A stretch of 10,384 bases of DNA from an uncultured Collinsella sp. (GCA_937981515.1 CALJNY010000145.1:1-10384), one strand, 5' to 3'. Shown: positions 1 through 6,077, numbered from the stretch's first letter. Made by a program: numbers and translations. Notes: generated by a model not told the origin, from the letters alone.

Positions 1-837
1 GGTCTTTTGGTAGATAGAGCTCAGGTGGCGCTGCACCATGCGCATCGAGATGCCGAGTTCCTCAGCGACCTGCTTGAGCGGGCGTTCATCCTGGGTCACG
101 GCTATGAGCACGTCGACTTCGCGCGGGGTGAGAGCGTGGTTGGCGATGAAGGCCTGACGCTGCTCCTCGATACTCGGCGCTGCCAGTGCTTCCTCGGCAA
201 GCTGTTGATGTTCGCGCTCCTGCTCGGTTTGGGGCAGGCGGAATAGGCCGGCCGCCACAAATGCCGCGCAAGCGGCGACGAGCAAAACGAGCGCACCAAT
301 CATAATGAGGGCAACGTTGCCCGAGGTCACAAGGGCAAGCGAGATGCCCGATGTAGTGAATGCGCATGCATTGTTGGCGGCGCGTCCCATGCCGGCCCAA
401 AGAGCGGGCGCGTGCATACGCGGTGCCAGCTGTGTAAAGGTGGCGGTAAAGAACGTGACAAAAAAGCCCGAACTCAGGTAAAAGACGACAAGGCCCAGGT
501 TGGGATCGGCGCCGGCCTCCACGGCCAGGATGGAAATGGTCGAGAGCACGGCGATGCCGAGCATGACAAGTCCCATGTAGTGGCGCTCGGCAAGATCAAA
601 GATAACACCGGCGGCAAGGCCGCTTGCCGCCAAAAAGAGGCGCGGCCAGGCTTGCACGGCAATGGTGCCGTGGGCGTTGGAGAGTGTGACCACGTTGTCG
701 AGGGTCGAGAACAAGCAGGCAAGAATCATGACGAGCGCGATGCTCCAGCATGCCTGTTTGGCGAGGGCATGAGAGGGCTCAACAAAGGGATTGATGGCAG
801 GCCTTTCGGGGGGCGCGCTTGGCAATAGCGTGCTCAT
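1..837 (-). CDS. LuxR-family regulator with six-helix MFS-like membrane domain (C-terminus cut by window)
   Basis: This is a membrane-bound transcriptional regulator whose last residues lie beyond the left edge; 279 codons are visible. Translating the minus strand from the ATG at 837-835 gives a short cytoplasmic N-terminus. About six hydrophobic segments follow, at roughly residues 31-50, 63-82, 87-106, 114-134, 159-172 and 175-199. Next is a charged linker rich in Glu and Gln (203-230), then a LuxR/GerE helix-turn-helix from residue 237, with TPREVDVL, LKQVAEELGIS and MVQRHLSSIYQKT. Coriobacteriia have many regulators with an MFS-like sensor of about 12 helices plus a LuxR HTH. This one has about half that number. 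The ATG at 837 has only a weak AAAAGG upstream, and the frame stays open further upstream without recognisable domain sequence. The start is therefore uncertain, and loss of an N-terminal half is possible. The ligand and target genes are unknown; the divergent surface-protein gene is a candidate target by position only. Confidence 0.8.
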   Translation of the reverse strand, partial: MSTLLPSAPPERPAINPFVEPSHALAKQACWSIALVMILACLFSTLDNVVTLSNAHGTIAVQAWPRLFLAASGLAAGVIFDLAERHYMGLVMLGIAVLSTISILAVEAGADPNLGLVVFYLSSGFFVTFFTATFTQLAPRMHAPALWAGMGRAANNACAFTTSGISLALVTSGNVALIMIGALVLLVAACAAFVAAGLFRLPQTEQEREHQQLAEEALAAPSIEEQRQAFIANHALTPREVDVLIAVTQDERPLKQVAEELGISMRMVQRHLSSIYQKT

Positions 838-909
838 TGCCTTTTGCGCTGGCAGGTGCGCCACATGAGAATTTGTGCCCCGGGATCCGGATATCTTCCC
901 GTAACATGG

Positions 910-918
910 TGTTATAGA
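910..918 (+). promoter_or_regulatory. Possible extended -10 promoter of the surface-protein gene
   Basis: The sequence TGTTATAGA resembles an extended -10 element (TG, one base, then TATAGA) and lies 27 bases before the ATG at 946. No good -35 hexamer lies 16-18 bases upstream, which extended -10 promoters can tolerate. It sits in the 108-bp gap shared with the divergent LuxR-type gene. Confidence 0.3.
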
Positions 919-933
919 AGCACCCCTTACGAC

Positions 934-940
934 AAGGAGG
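934..940 (+). promoter_or_regulatory. Ribosome binding site fixing the start of the surface-protein gene
   Basis: A near-perfect Shine-Dalgarno sequence AAGGAGG is followed by the five-base spacer CTCAC and then the ATG at 946. This rules out the in-frame ATG at 844, which would add 34 residues unlike a signal peptide. Confidence 0.85.
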
Positions 941-945
941 CTCAC

Positions 946-2508
946 ATGCGAACGCAAATCCATGACAACCCAATCGACCACGGCCGCGCGTGCGCGCTCT
1001 CTCACGGAACGTGGCGTCGCGTGGGCGCAAAACTTGCCTGCGCGGGGGCCTGCGTGCTCATGGTCGGTCAGCTGCTGCTACCCAGCGTGGCGCTCGCCGC
1101 CAAATGGGTCAACGTCGGCGGCACGCAGTACAACAAGGGCGCCGGCGACGAGGCCGGAACGTGGTCCTGGGACGGCGCCGACGACATGAAGCTCAATGGC
1201 TACAACGGCGCCGGTATCAGCGCTCAGGGCAACCTCAATATCGGCGTGACGGGCACCAACACCGTAACGGCCGATTCCTTGCAGAGCGCTATCGAGGTCA
1301 AGGACGGCAACCTTGCCATCACGGGGGAGGGAACCCTCAACGCGACGGCCGAACCACAGAAGAGCAGGAGCGCTGTTAAGGTCGAGTGCGGTAGCCTCGC
1401 CATCTCGGGTGACGTGACTCTCAACGCGACGGCCGGGACCGATACGATAGCGGTTTCGGGGGACGGTAAGGCCGGCGGTGACGTGGACATCCGCGGTGCC
1501 AACGTTAACGTGACGGCAACGAACAAAGTGCCTCATACCATCTGCATTCATACGCGGGCAGGCAACATAACCATTAACGAGGGCGCCGACGTCCACGTTG
1601 AGGCGGAGGCGAATGGGGGGCTCAATGCCGTTGCAGTCTATGCCGAAAACATCTCCTCCGAGCATGGAGGCTGCATCGCGGTGGATAACGCAAAATTAGA
1701 TGCGGCGGCGCGTAATGCAAACATGTTGTCGGTCGCCCTGTATTCGTCCGGGGGTAAGGATACATATTTGAGTATTACCAACGGGGCGGATGTTACGCTC
1801 GTGGCGAGTGATAGTGCCGAGGTTTTGGATGGTGTTTGGATGCGCGCGCAGGACGGCGTGTCGCGGGTGCTCGTCGAGAATTCGAGCCTTACAGTTCGAT
1901 GCGGTGACGGAACTGGCCACAGTCGTAAACATGGCTACGGAATATATTCCCAGTCCGGTTCCCAGTCCGCCATCCCTCGAATTGACATCATTAATTCAAA
2001 TGTTGAGGTGTCGGGTAATGCAGCGGCAATCTACGCTGTCAATCAAGGTGATGCAGCCCCTTGTCTCTCAATTGATGGCGGATCGGTAGTTACGACTCCC
2101 GCCGGCGGCACTGTGCGAGAAACTACGGGAAACGGACTCGTCATCGGTGCTGCCGGGTCGTCCACTATCCAGGATGTTAGGACCTCCGACGAGGTTGCCC
2201 GCAGCGTGGTAATCAGCTCCGGAGATGCGGTCGAGCCTGAGCCCACGCCGCAGCCTGAGCCTACCCCGGCTCCCACGCCGCAGCCAGGCGGCGGAAGTGA
2301 GACTGACACGCCGTCCGTGACGCTGACTCAGGCGAGTTCCACGACTGCTGCCTCCAAGCCGGCCGCGAAGGCCACCGCTGCCCAGAAGTCCGTGGGCACT
2401 CTGGCCGCCACGGGCGACAACGCCGCGACGGCGGCAGCGGCCCTTGGCATCGCCGGCGCAACCGTTGCCGCTGCCGGCATCGCCGCAACCAAGCGCCGCA
2501 AGCGCTAG
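946..2508 (+). CDS. Sortase-anchored surface protein with beta-helix-like body (hypothetical adhesin-type)
   Basis: This predicted secreted protein has 520 residues and is attached to the cell wall; I cannot name a specific family. Residues 1-52 look like a long signal peptide: a basic stretch around 24-29, a hydrophobic core (about 30-48), and likely cleavage after the ALA ending near 51. Residues 53-425 are rich in Gly, Asn, Thr and Val and repeat short strands such as GNLAITGEGTLNATA and GSLAISGDVTLNATA, as in right-handed beta-helix or carbohydrate-binding surface proteins. A Pro/Glu/Thr stalk (about 429-447, with EPTP and PTPQP units) and a Ser/Thr/Ala/Lys linker would span the wall. The C-terminus has the sorting signal LAATGD at 486-491, an Ala-rich hydrophobic helix and the tail KRRKR. 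No catalytic motif is visible. The central third is much less GC-rich than both ends, which suggests a mosaic origin. It is probably a single-gene transcript, with the divergent LuxR-type gene upstream. Confidence 0.85.
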   Translation: MRTQIHDNPIDHGRACALSHGTWRRVGAKLACAGACVLMVGQLLLPSVALAAKWVNVGGTQYNKGAGDEAGTWSWDGADDMKLNGYNGAGISAQGNLNIGVTGTNTVTADSLQSAIEVKDGNLAITGEGTLNATAEPQKSRSAVKVECGSLAISGDVTLNATAGTDTIAVSGDGKAGGDVDIRGANVNVTATNKVPHTICIHTRAGNITINEGADVHVEAEANGGLNAVAVYAENISSEHGGCIAVDNAKLDAAARNANMLSVALYSSGGKDTYLSITNGADVTLVASDSAEVLDGVWMRAQDGVSRVLVENSSLTVRCGDGTGHSRKHGYGIYSQSGSQSAIPRIDIINSNVEVSGNAAAIYAVNQGDAAPCLSIDGGSVVTTPAGGTVRETTGNGLVIGAAGSSTIQDVRTSDEVARSVVISSGDAVEPEPTPQPEPTPAPTPQPGGGSETDTPSVTLTQASSTTAASKPAAKATAAQKSVGTLAATGDNAATAAAALGIAGATVAAAGIAATKRRKR

Positions 2509-2546
2509 GCTTTTGGTGGCAGCGCCCATTCTCGGCTTTTACAAAA

Positions 2547-2601
2547 TCTCGATCTGTAACACCAAACCTGATAGTTGGGCTCTAGGTGTTACAGATTGAG
2601 A
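2547..2601. repeat. Hairpin repeat copy 1
   Basis: The left arm TCTCGATCTGTAACACC (2547-2563) pairs with GGTGTTACAGATTGAGA (2585-2601) over 17 positions, with one G-T mismatch that would be a G-U wobble in plus-strand RNA. The loop is 21 bases. No T-run follows on either strand, so it is not a standard intrinsic terminator. It lies in the convergent gap after the surface-protein gene. Confidence 0.8.
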
Positions 2602-2626
2602 CGAACTGTTCAGCCGCTAACCTAAC

Positions 2627-2683
2627 GTCTCGATCTGTAACACGTGGCGAGGAATTTGGTCTCTAACTGTTACAGATTGAGAC
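2627..2683. repeat. Hairpin repeat copy 2
   Basis: The left arm GTCTCGATCTGTAACA (2627-2642) pairs with TGTTACAGATTGAGAC (2668-2683), with the same single G-T mismatch as copy 1. Both arms lie exactly 81 bases from their counterparts in copy 1. The arms are nearly identical between copies, while the loop (2643-2667) has diverged. Confidence 0.8.
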
Positions 2684-2713
2684 AAACGTCGGAATTGGTT
2701 CGCCGGCCAAGTC

Positions 2714-2756
2714 CCCGACCACCACAAAGGTGCCTGTCCCCATCGTGGTGATCGGG
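2714..2756. repeat. Imperfect 12-bp inverted repeat near the nfn terminator
   Basis: CCCGACCACCAC (2714-2725) and GTGGTGATCGGG (2745-2756) are complementary apart from one position, which would be a G-U wobble in minus-strand RNA. No T-run follows. The role is unknown; it could be a second RNA 3'-end structure behind the terminator or part of a dispersed repeat. Confidence 0.4.
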
Positions 2757-2766
2757 CGGCCGGCAT

Positions 2767-2806
2767 AGAAAAAGTCCCCGCCGGGCGTGTGCTCGACGGG
2801 GACTTT
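2767..2806 (-). terminator. Rho-independent terminator of the nfnA-nfnB operon
   Basis: On the minus strand AAAGTCCCCG (2806-2797) pairs with CGGGGACTTT (2780-2771) across a 16-base loop. A run of five T residues follows, ending in TTTTTC. It begins about 29 bases after the nfnB stop codon. Confidence 0.88.
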
Positions 2807-2834
2807 GCCGTTTGGTGGCTAGCGCTGAGGGTGA

Positions 2835-4244
2835 TTACTCGCCCAGCAGGCTCTTGGTGATGGAAGCGGCGGCCTTCTTGCCGGCGCCCATCGCCAGAAT
2901 GACCGTAGCGGCACCGGTGACGATGTCGCCGCCAGCCCAGATGCGGGGATCGGTGGTCTGGCCGGTCTCCTCGTCGGCGACGATGTAGCCCCACTTGTTG
3001 AGCTCCATCTTGCCGCCGATTTTCTTTGCGAAGGGGTTGGCGTTGGTACCGATAGCCGAGATCGCGACGTCGCAGGGAATCTCCTCGATGGCGCCCTCGA
3101 TGGGCACCGGGCGACGACGGCCGGACTCGTCGGGCTCGCCAAGCTCCATCTTCTGGACCTTGACGGCGCACACGGAGCCGTCCTCGCCAGCGGCAAACTC
3201 GAGCGGGGAAACGAGCGGCAGAACCTCGACGCCCTCGGCCTTGGCATGGTGCAGCTCGGCGCGACGGCAGGGCATCTCATCTTCGGTACGACGGTAGGCG
3301 ATGATGGCATGCTCGTCGCCCAGGCGCTTGGCAGTACGGACGGCGTCCATGGCCACGTTGCCGCCACCAAAGACGACGACGTTCTTGCCGTGCTTGGTGG
3401 GGGTGTCGTACTCGGGGAACTTGTTGGCCTTCATCAAGTTTACGCGGGTGAGGTACTCGTTCGCGAAGAAGACGTTGGGCAGGTTCTCGCCGGGGACGTT
3501 GAGGAACTTGGGCAGGCCGGCGCCAGTCGCCACGTAGATGGCGTCGAAGCCCTGCTCGAACAGCTCCTCGGCCGTGGCCATGTTGCCCACGACGGAGTTG
3601 TACTCAAACTTGACGCCCATGTCCTCCAGGCCGTCAATCTCGCGCTTGACGACTGCCTTGGGCAGACGGAACTCAGGGATGCCGTAGACCAGCACGCCGC
3701 CGCCGGTGAAGAATGCCTCGAAGACGGTGACGTCAAAGCCGTTACGGGCGAGCTCGCCAGCGCAGGTGATGCCGGACGGGCCAGAGCCGACGACGGCGAC
3801 CTTCTTGCCGTTCTTGGGGGCCATCTTGGGCGTGGAAGCGAGCTCGGGGCGGTCACCCAGGAAGCGCTCGAGCTGGCCGATGGCCACGGGCTTGGACTTC
3901 TTACCACGGATGCACTTGCCCTCGCACTGGTTTTCCTGCGGGCAGACGCGGCCGCAGATGGCGGGAAGCATGGAGTCCTCGCGGATGGTATCGAGAGCGC
4001 CGCCGAAGTCCTTCTCGCGGATCTGCTCGATAAAGCGGGGGATGTTGATGTTGACGGGGCAGCCCTCAACACAGAACGGCTTCTTGCAGTTGAGGCAGCG
4101 CTCGGCCTCGGCCAGCGCCATCTCCTCGGTGAAGCCCTTGTCGACGGGGCGGAAGTCGCAGGCGCGCTCGGCAGCCGGCTCCTCGTTATCGGGGGTGCGG
4201 GGCGACTTCATATCGGCAACGAAACGACCGTTAACTAGTGGCAT
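2835..4244 (-). CDS. nfnB: NADH-dependent ferredoxin:NADP+ oxidoreductase, large subunit (GltD/SudA-like)
   Basis: NfnB is the NADPH-binding, bifurcating-FAD subunit of the cytoplasmic NfnAB complex. In characterised anaerobes this complex couples NADH and reduced ferredoxin to NADP+ reduction, reversibly. The 469 residues match the GltD-like family length. Eight cysteines near the N-terminus (C50, C53, C58, C62, C97, C101, C107, C111) fit two [4Fe-4S] clusters. GSGPSG at 153-158 is the first FAD-binding Rossmann motif and GGGNVAMD at 293-300 the NAD(P)-binding motif. WAGGDIVTGAATVI near 436-449 is the C-terminal FAD motif. Annotation pipelines often call such genes glutamate synthase small subunit, but no large subunit is present and the adjacent partner is NfnA-like. 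The ATG at 4244 overlaps the end of nfnA by 10 bases, which suggests translational coupling. The ribosome binding site is weak (AGGAAAAGAG). An intrinsic terminator follows. Confidence 0.9.
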   Translation of the reverse strand: MPLVNGRFVADMKSPRTPDNEEPAAERACDFRPVDKGFTEEMALAEAERCLNCKKPFCVEGCPVNINIPRFIEQIREKDFGGALDTIREDSMLPAICGRVCPQENQCEGKCIRGKKSKPVAIGQLERFLGDRPELASTPKMAPKNGKKVAVVGSGPSGITCAGELARNGFDVTVFEAFFTGGGVLVYGIPEFRLPKAVVKREIDGLEDMGVKFEYNSVVGNMATAEELFEQGFDAIYVATGAGLPKFLNVPGENLPNVFFANEYLTRVNLMKANKFPEYDTPTKHGKNVVVFGGGNVAMDAVRTAKRLGDEHAIIAYRRTEDEMPCRRAELHHAKAEGVEVLPLVSPLEFAAGEDGSVCAVKVQKMELGEPDESGRRRPVPIEGAIEEIPCDVAISAIGTNANPFAKKIGGKMELNKWGYIVADEETGQTTDPRIWAGGDIVTGAATVILAMGAGKKAAASITKSLLGE

Positions 4245-5074
4245 GCGCAGCTCTTTTCCTCATAGGCCTTGAGGGACTCGCCCTCTTCGGAACGATAAGC
4301 GGCCTGGCGGGCACGAAGGTCATCCCAGTCGACCAGGGTGGCATCGAAGTCGGGGCCGTCGACGCAAGCAAACTTGGTCACGCCGCCCACCTCGACGCGG
4401 CAGCAGCCGCACATACCGGTGCCGTCAACCATGATGGGGTTGAGCGACGCGGTGATGGGGGTGTCGTACTTCTGGGCGGTGAGGGTCGAGAACTTCATCA
4501 TCGGAACGGGGCCGACGCAGAAGACCTGGCTCACGGCCTTGTCCTGCAGCAGGCGCTCCAGCGGAGCGGTGACAACGCCCTGCTCGCCGTAAGAACCGTC
4601 ATCAGTGGTGATATGGATGTGGTCCTCGTCGAGGAGCTCGCGGAACTGGTCCTCCATGAGCAGGAGGTCCTTGGTGCGGGCGCCCATGATGGCGTGAACT
4701 TCGTGACCGGTCTCGACCAGGTGCTTGGCGACCGGGAAGGCAATTGCCAGGCCGACGCCGCCGCCAATGACGGCGCAGGGGCCCTCGGCCATCTCGGTGG
4801 GAACTCCCAGCGGGCCCACGACGTCGCGCAGCGACTCGCCGGCCTCGTAGGTGGAAAGCATCTCGGTGGTCTTGCCGATCACCATGAAGATGAACTCGAC
4901 CCAGCCCTCGTCACCGTTCCAGCCGGCCAGGGTAAACGGGACGCGCTCGCCCGTCTCGTTGGCGCGAACCATGAGGAACTGTCCAGCGTGCGCATGCTTG
5001 GCGATTGCAGGCGCCTCGATGCGGAACTTGAACACCTTCTCCGAGAACTGCGTCTTCTCCAGGATCTTATACAT
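4235..5074 (-). CDS. nfnA: NADH-dependent ferredoxin:NADP+ oxidoreductase, small subunit (SudB/PyrK-like)
   Basis: NfnA is the NADH-binding FAD and [2Fe-2S] subunit that partners NfnB. The 279-residue protein has the layout of the ferredoxin-NADP reductase fold. RVPFT at 44-48 is the FAD-binding motif and GGGVGLA at 104-110 the nucleotide-binding loop. GPVPMM at 188-193 is typical of the family. A C-terminal iron-sulfur segment has C222, C224, C225 and C237. NfnA proteins of known structure bind the cluster with three cysteines and one aspartate; D217, in VDGTGMCGCC, is the candidate here, which I infer. Close relatives are sulfide dehydrogenase SudB and dihydroorotate dehydrogenase PyrK, but the partner gene argues against PyrK because no pyrD is adjacent. 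The start has a good upstream site (GAGAGGGG, five bases before the ATG). It is the first gene of a two-gene operon. Confidence 0.9.
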   Translation of the reverse strand: MYKILEKTQFSEKVFKFRIEAPAIAKHAHAGQFLMVRANETGERVPFTLAGWNGDEGWVEFIFMVIGKTTEMLSTYEAGESLRDVVGPLGVPTEMAEGPCAVIGGGVGLAIAFPVAKHLVETGHEVHAIMGARTKDLLLMEDQFRELLDEDHIHITTDDGSYGEQGVVTAPLERLLQDKAVSQVFCVGPVPMMKFSTLTAQKYDTPITASLNPIMVDGTGMCGCCRVEVGGVTKFACVDGPDFDATLVDWDDLRARQAAYRSEEGESLKAYEEKSCACH

Positions 5075-5141
5075 AGAACCCCTCTCTTGTTAGGGCCGCC
5101 GAACCGTGCCTCCACGGAAATGGACGGTAGCCCGAATAAAA

Positions 5142-5174
5142 CCGTACGCGCACAGGCGTTGTGCAGACATACGG
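5142..5174 (-). promoter_or_regulatory. Structured leader hairpin upstream of nfnA
   Basis: In the transcript leader a nested hairpin forms from CCGTA/TACGG (5170-5174 with 5142-5146) outside GCACA/TGTGC (5160-5164 with 5150-5154). It lies about 70 bases before the nfnA start and downstream of the putative -10. It does not match a riboswitch class I recognise. Confidence 0.4.
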
Positions 5175-5179
5175 TGCAA

Positions 5180-5185
5180 ATTATA
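5180..5185 (-). promoter_or_regulatory. Putative -10 element of the nfnAB promoter
   Basis: The minus strand reads a perfect TATAAT here, about 105 bases upstream of nfnA. No convincing -35 hexamer lies 16-18 bases further upstream. The perfect hexamer within otherwise GC-rich DNA makes a promoter plausible and implies a leader of about 100 bases. Confidence 0.5.
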
Positions 5186-5264
5186 CCCTCATGGACATGT
5201 CACTTACGTGTGTCTTCGGCGGTTGGGAGCAGGGTTTATCCACTTTGGCCTACCAAAGGGGGAG

Positions 5265-5429
5265 AGGTTTATTTTGGCAGGTTTTATCGGGTAAAACGGC
5301 AAAGGGGCCAGCCTCGGGTTGCAATGAGGTCGGCCCCCTTTGGGGTGCTATGTGTGTATGGCGGTGCGCGGTTTATTGCGATGCGGCCGCTGCGGCGTTT
5401 CCGCAGTTAAAGCCTGCCAAAATAAACCT
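5265..5429. repeat. 165-bp element bounded by 22-bp inverted repeats, with internal hairpins
   Basis: The arm 5265-5286, beginning AGGTTTATTTTGGCAGG, is the reverse complement of 5408-5429 except for one position. The interior carries three further stems: GTTTTA/TAAAAC (5281-5286 with 5292-5297), GGGGCC/GGCCCC (5304-5309 with 5332-5337) and CTGCGG/CCGCAG (5390-5395 with 5401-5406). No open reading frame with recognisable content and no target-site duplication is visible. It could be a MITE-like element or a structured 3' region of the pth transcript. Confidence 0.55.
5301..5341. terminator. GC-rich hairpin, possible bidirectional terminator
   Basis: GGGGCC (5304-5309) pairs with GGCCCC (5332-5337), with an inner CCTC/GAGG stem (5312-5315 with 5326-5329). 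AAA and TTT flank the outer stem on the two sides. The T-runs are short, so termination would be modest. It lies downstream of pth, inside the 165-bp element. Confidence 0.4.
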
Positions 5430-5448
5430 ATCCCTAAATGATAGGTTT
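5418..5448 (-). terminator. Likely rho-independent terminator of pth
   Basis: On the minus strand AAACCTATC (5448-5440) pairs with GATAGGTTT (5432-5424) around a short loop, and TTTATTTTGG follows. The stem begins at the pth stop codon. It is AU-rich for a terminator, but its position and T-rich tail support the role. Its distal part shares bases 5424-5429 with the inverted-repeat arm, so the two folds exclude each other. Confidence 0.55.
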
Positions 5449-6077
5449 TAGTGCTTGCCGTTGGCGGAGGCGGCGCCGTTGACGTGGTCGCGGGCATAGA
5501 TCACGCCGTGCACGATTGCCAGACCGGCGGCATCTGCGGCGCGGGCGCAGGTGTCCTGGAAATCCTCGGCCTCGCGGGCGCGCAGCTGCTTAAGCACGTA
5601 GTCGGCGACGGCCATCTTGCCGGGAGGGTTGCCGATGCCGGTGCGGATGCGGCTGAAGTCGCGGCTGCCCATCTTGTCGATGATGGAGCGCAGGCCGTTG
5701 TGACCGGCGTGGCCACCGCCCACCTTAACACGTACGTCGCCGGCGGGAATGTCGAGCTCGTCGTGGATTACGAGCAGCTCCTCGGCCTTGATCTTGTACT
5801 CGCGGCAGAGCTTGGAGATGGGGCCACCCGAGGTATTCATATACGACTGCGGCTTGACCAGTACAATCTGGCGCTTACCGCCCTCTTCCTCGGGATCGTT
5901 GATGTTGATGAGCGCGACCTCGGCGCCGGCCTGGTTTTTCCAGTACGTGACGCCGGCCTGACGGGCCAACTCGTCGATCGCTTTGAAGCCAGCGTTGTGG
6001 CGGGTCTCGGCATACTCATCGCCAGGGTTGCCAAGTCCGGCAACCATGCGAATCTTAAGCGGCTGTGCAGCTGCCAT
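5448..6077 (-). CDS. pth: Peptidyl-tRNA hydrolase
   Basis: Pth hydrolyses peptidyl-tRNAs released from stalled ribosomes, freeing tRNA for reuse; it is cytoplasmic and generally essential. The 209-residue protein matches the bacterial Pth family throughout. GLGNPGDEY begins at 14, with the substrate-contact asparagine N17, and RHNAG contains the catalytic histidine H27. SYMNTSG holds N81, HDELDIPAG holds D106, and GGGHAGHNGLRS holds N127. These correspond to N10, H20, N68, D93 and N114 of the E. coli enzyme. The start at 6077 follows a strong GGAGGA (minus strand, 6088-6083) with a five-base spacer. The N-terminus is a few residues longer than in E. coli. It lies downstream of prs and glmU, a common Gram-positive arrangement, with its own gap and no clear promoter consensus. 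Confidence 0.96.
   Translation of the reverse strand: MAAAQPLKIRMVAGLGNPGDEYAETRHNAGFKAIDELARQAGVTYWKNQAGAEVALININDPEEEGGKRQIVLVKPQSYMNTSGGPISKLCREYKIKAEELLVIHDELDIPAGDVRVKVGGGHAGHNGLRSIIDKMGSRDFSRIRTGIGNPPGKMAVADYVLKQLRAREAEDFQDTCARAADAAGLAIVHGVIYARDHVNGAASANGKH

Noticed and set aside
412..828. Plus-strand open frame inside the LuxR-type gene
   Set aside because: The minus strand gives coherent membrane helices and a LuxR HTH, whereas this frame is charged low-complexity sequence.
1078..1665. 195-codon minus-strand open frame inside the surface-protein gene
   Set aside because: It is antisense to a gene with a signal peptide, a ribosome binding site and a sorting signal. It has no supporting start.
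2547..2683. CRISPR array
   Set aside because: There are only two units, the repeats are hairpin arms rather than direct repeats separated by uniform unique spacers, and no cas gene is near.
2617..3171. 184-codon open frame on the minus strand across the nfnB 3' end
   Set aside because: It runs through the hairpin repeat and the terminator and overlaps nfnB in another frame; the product is Arg-rich with no domain.
3246..4238. 330-codon open frame on the plus strand opposite nfnB
   Set aside because: It is antisense to the conserved NfnB reading frame and has the same compositional artefact.
4238..5410. 390-codon open frame on the plus strand opposite nfnA
   Set aside because: It is a shadow of nfnA extended into the intergenic region, with no family resemblance or start signal.
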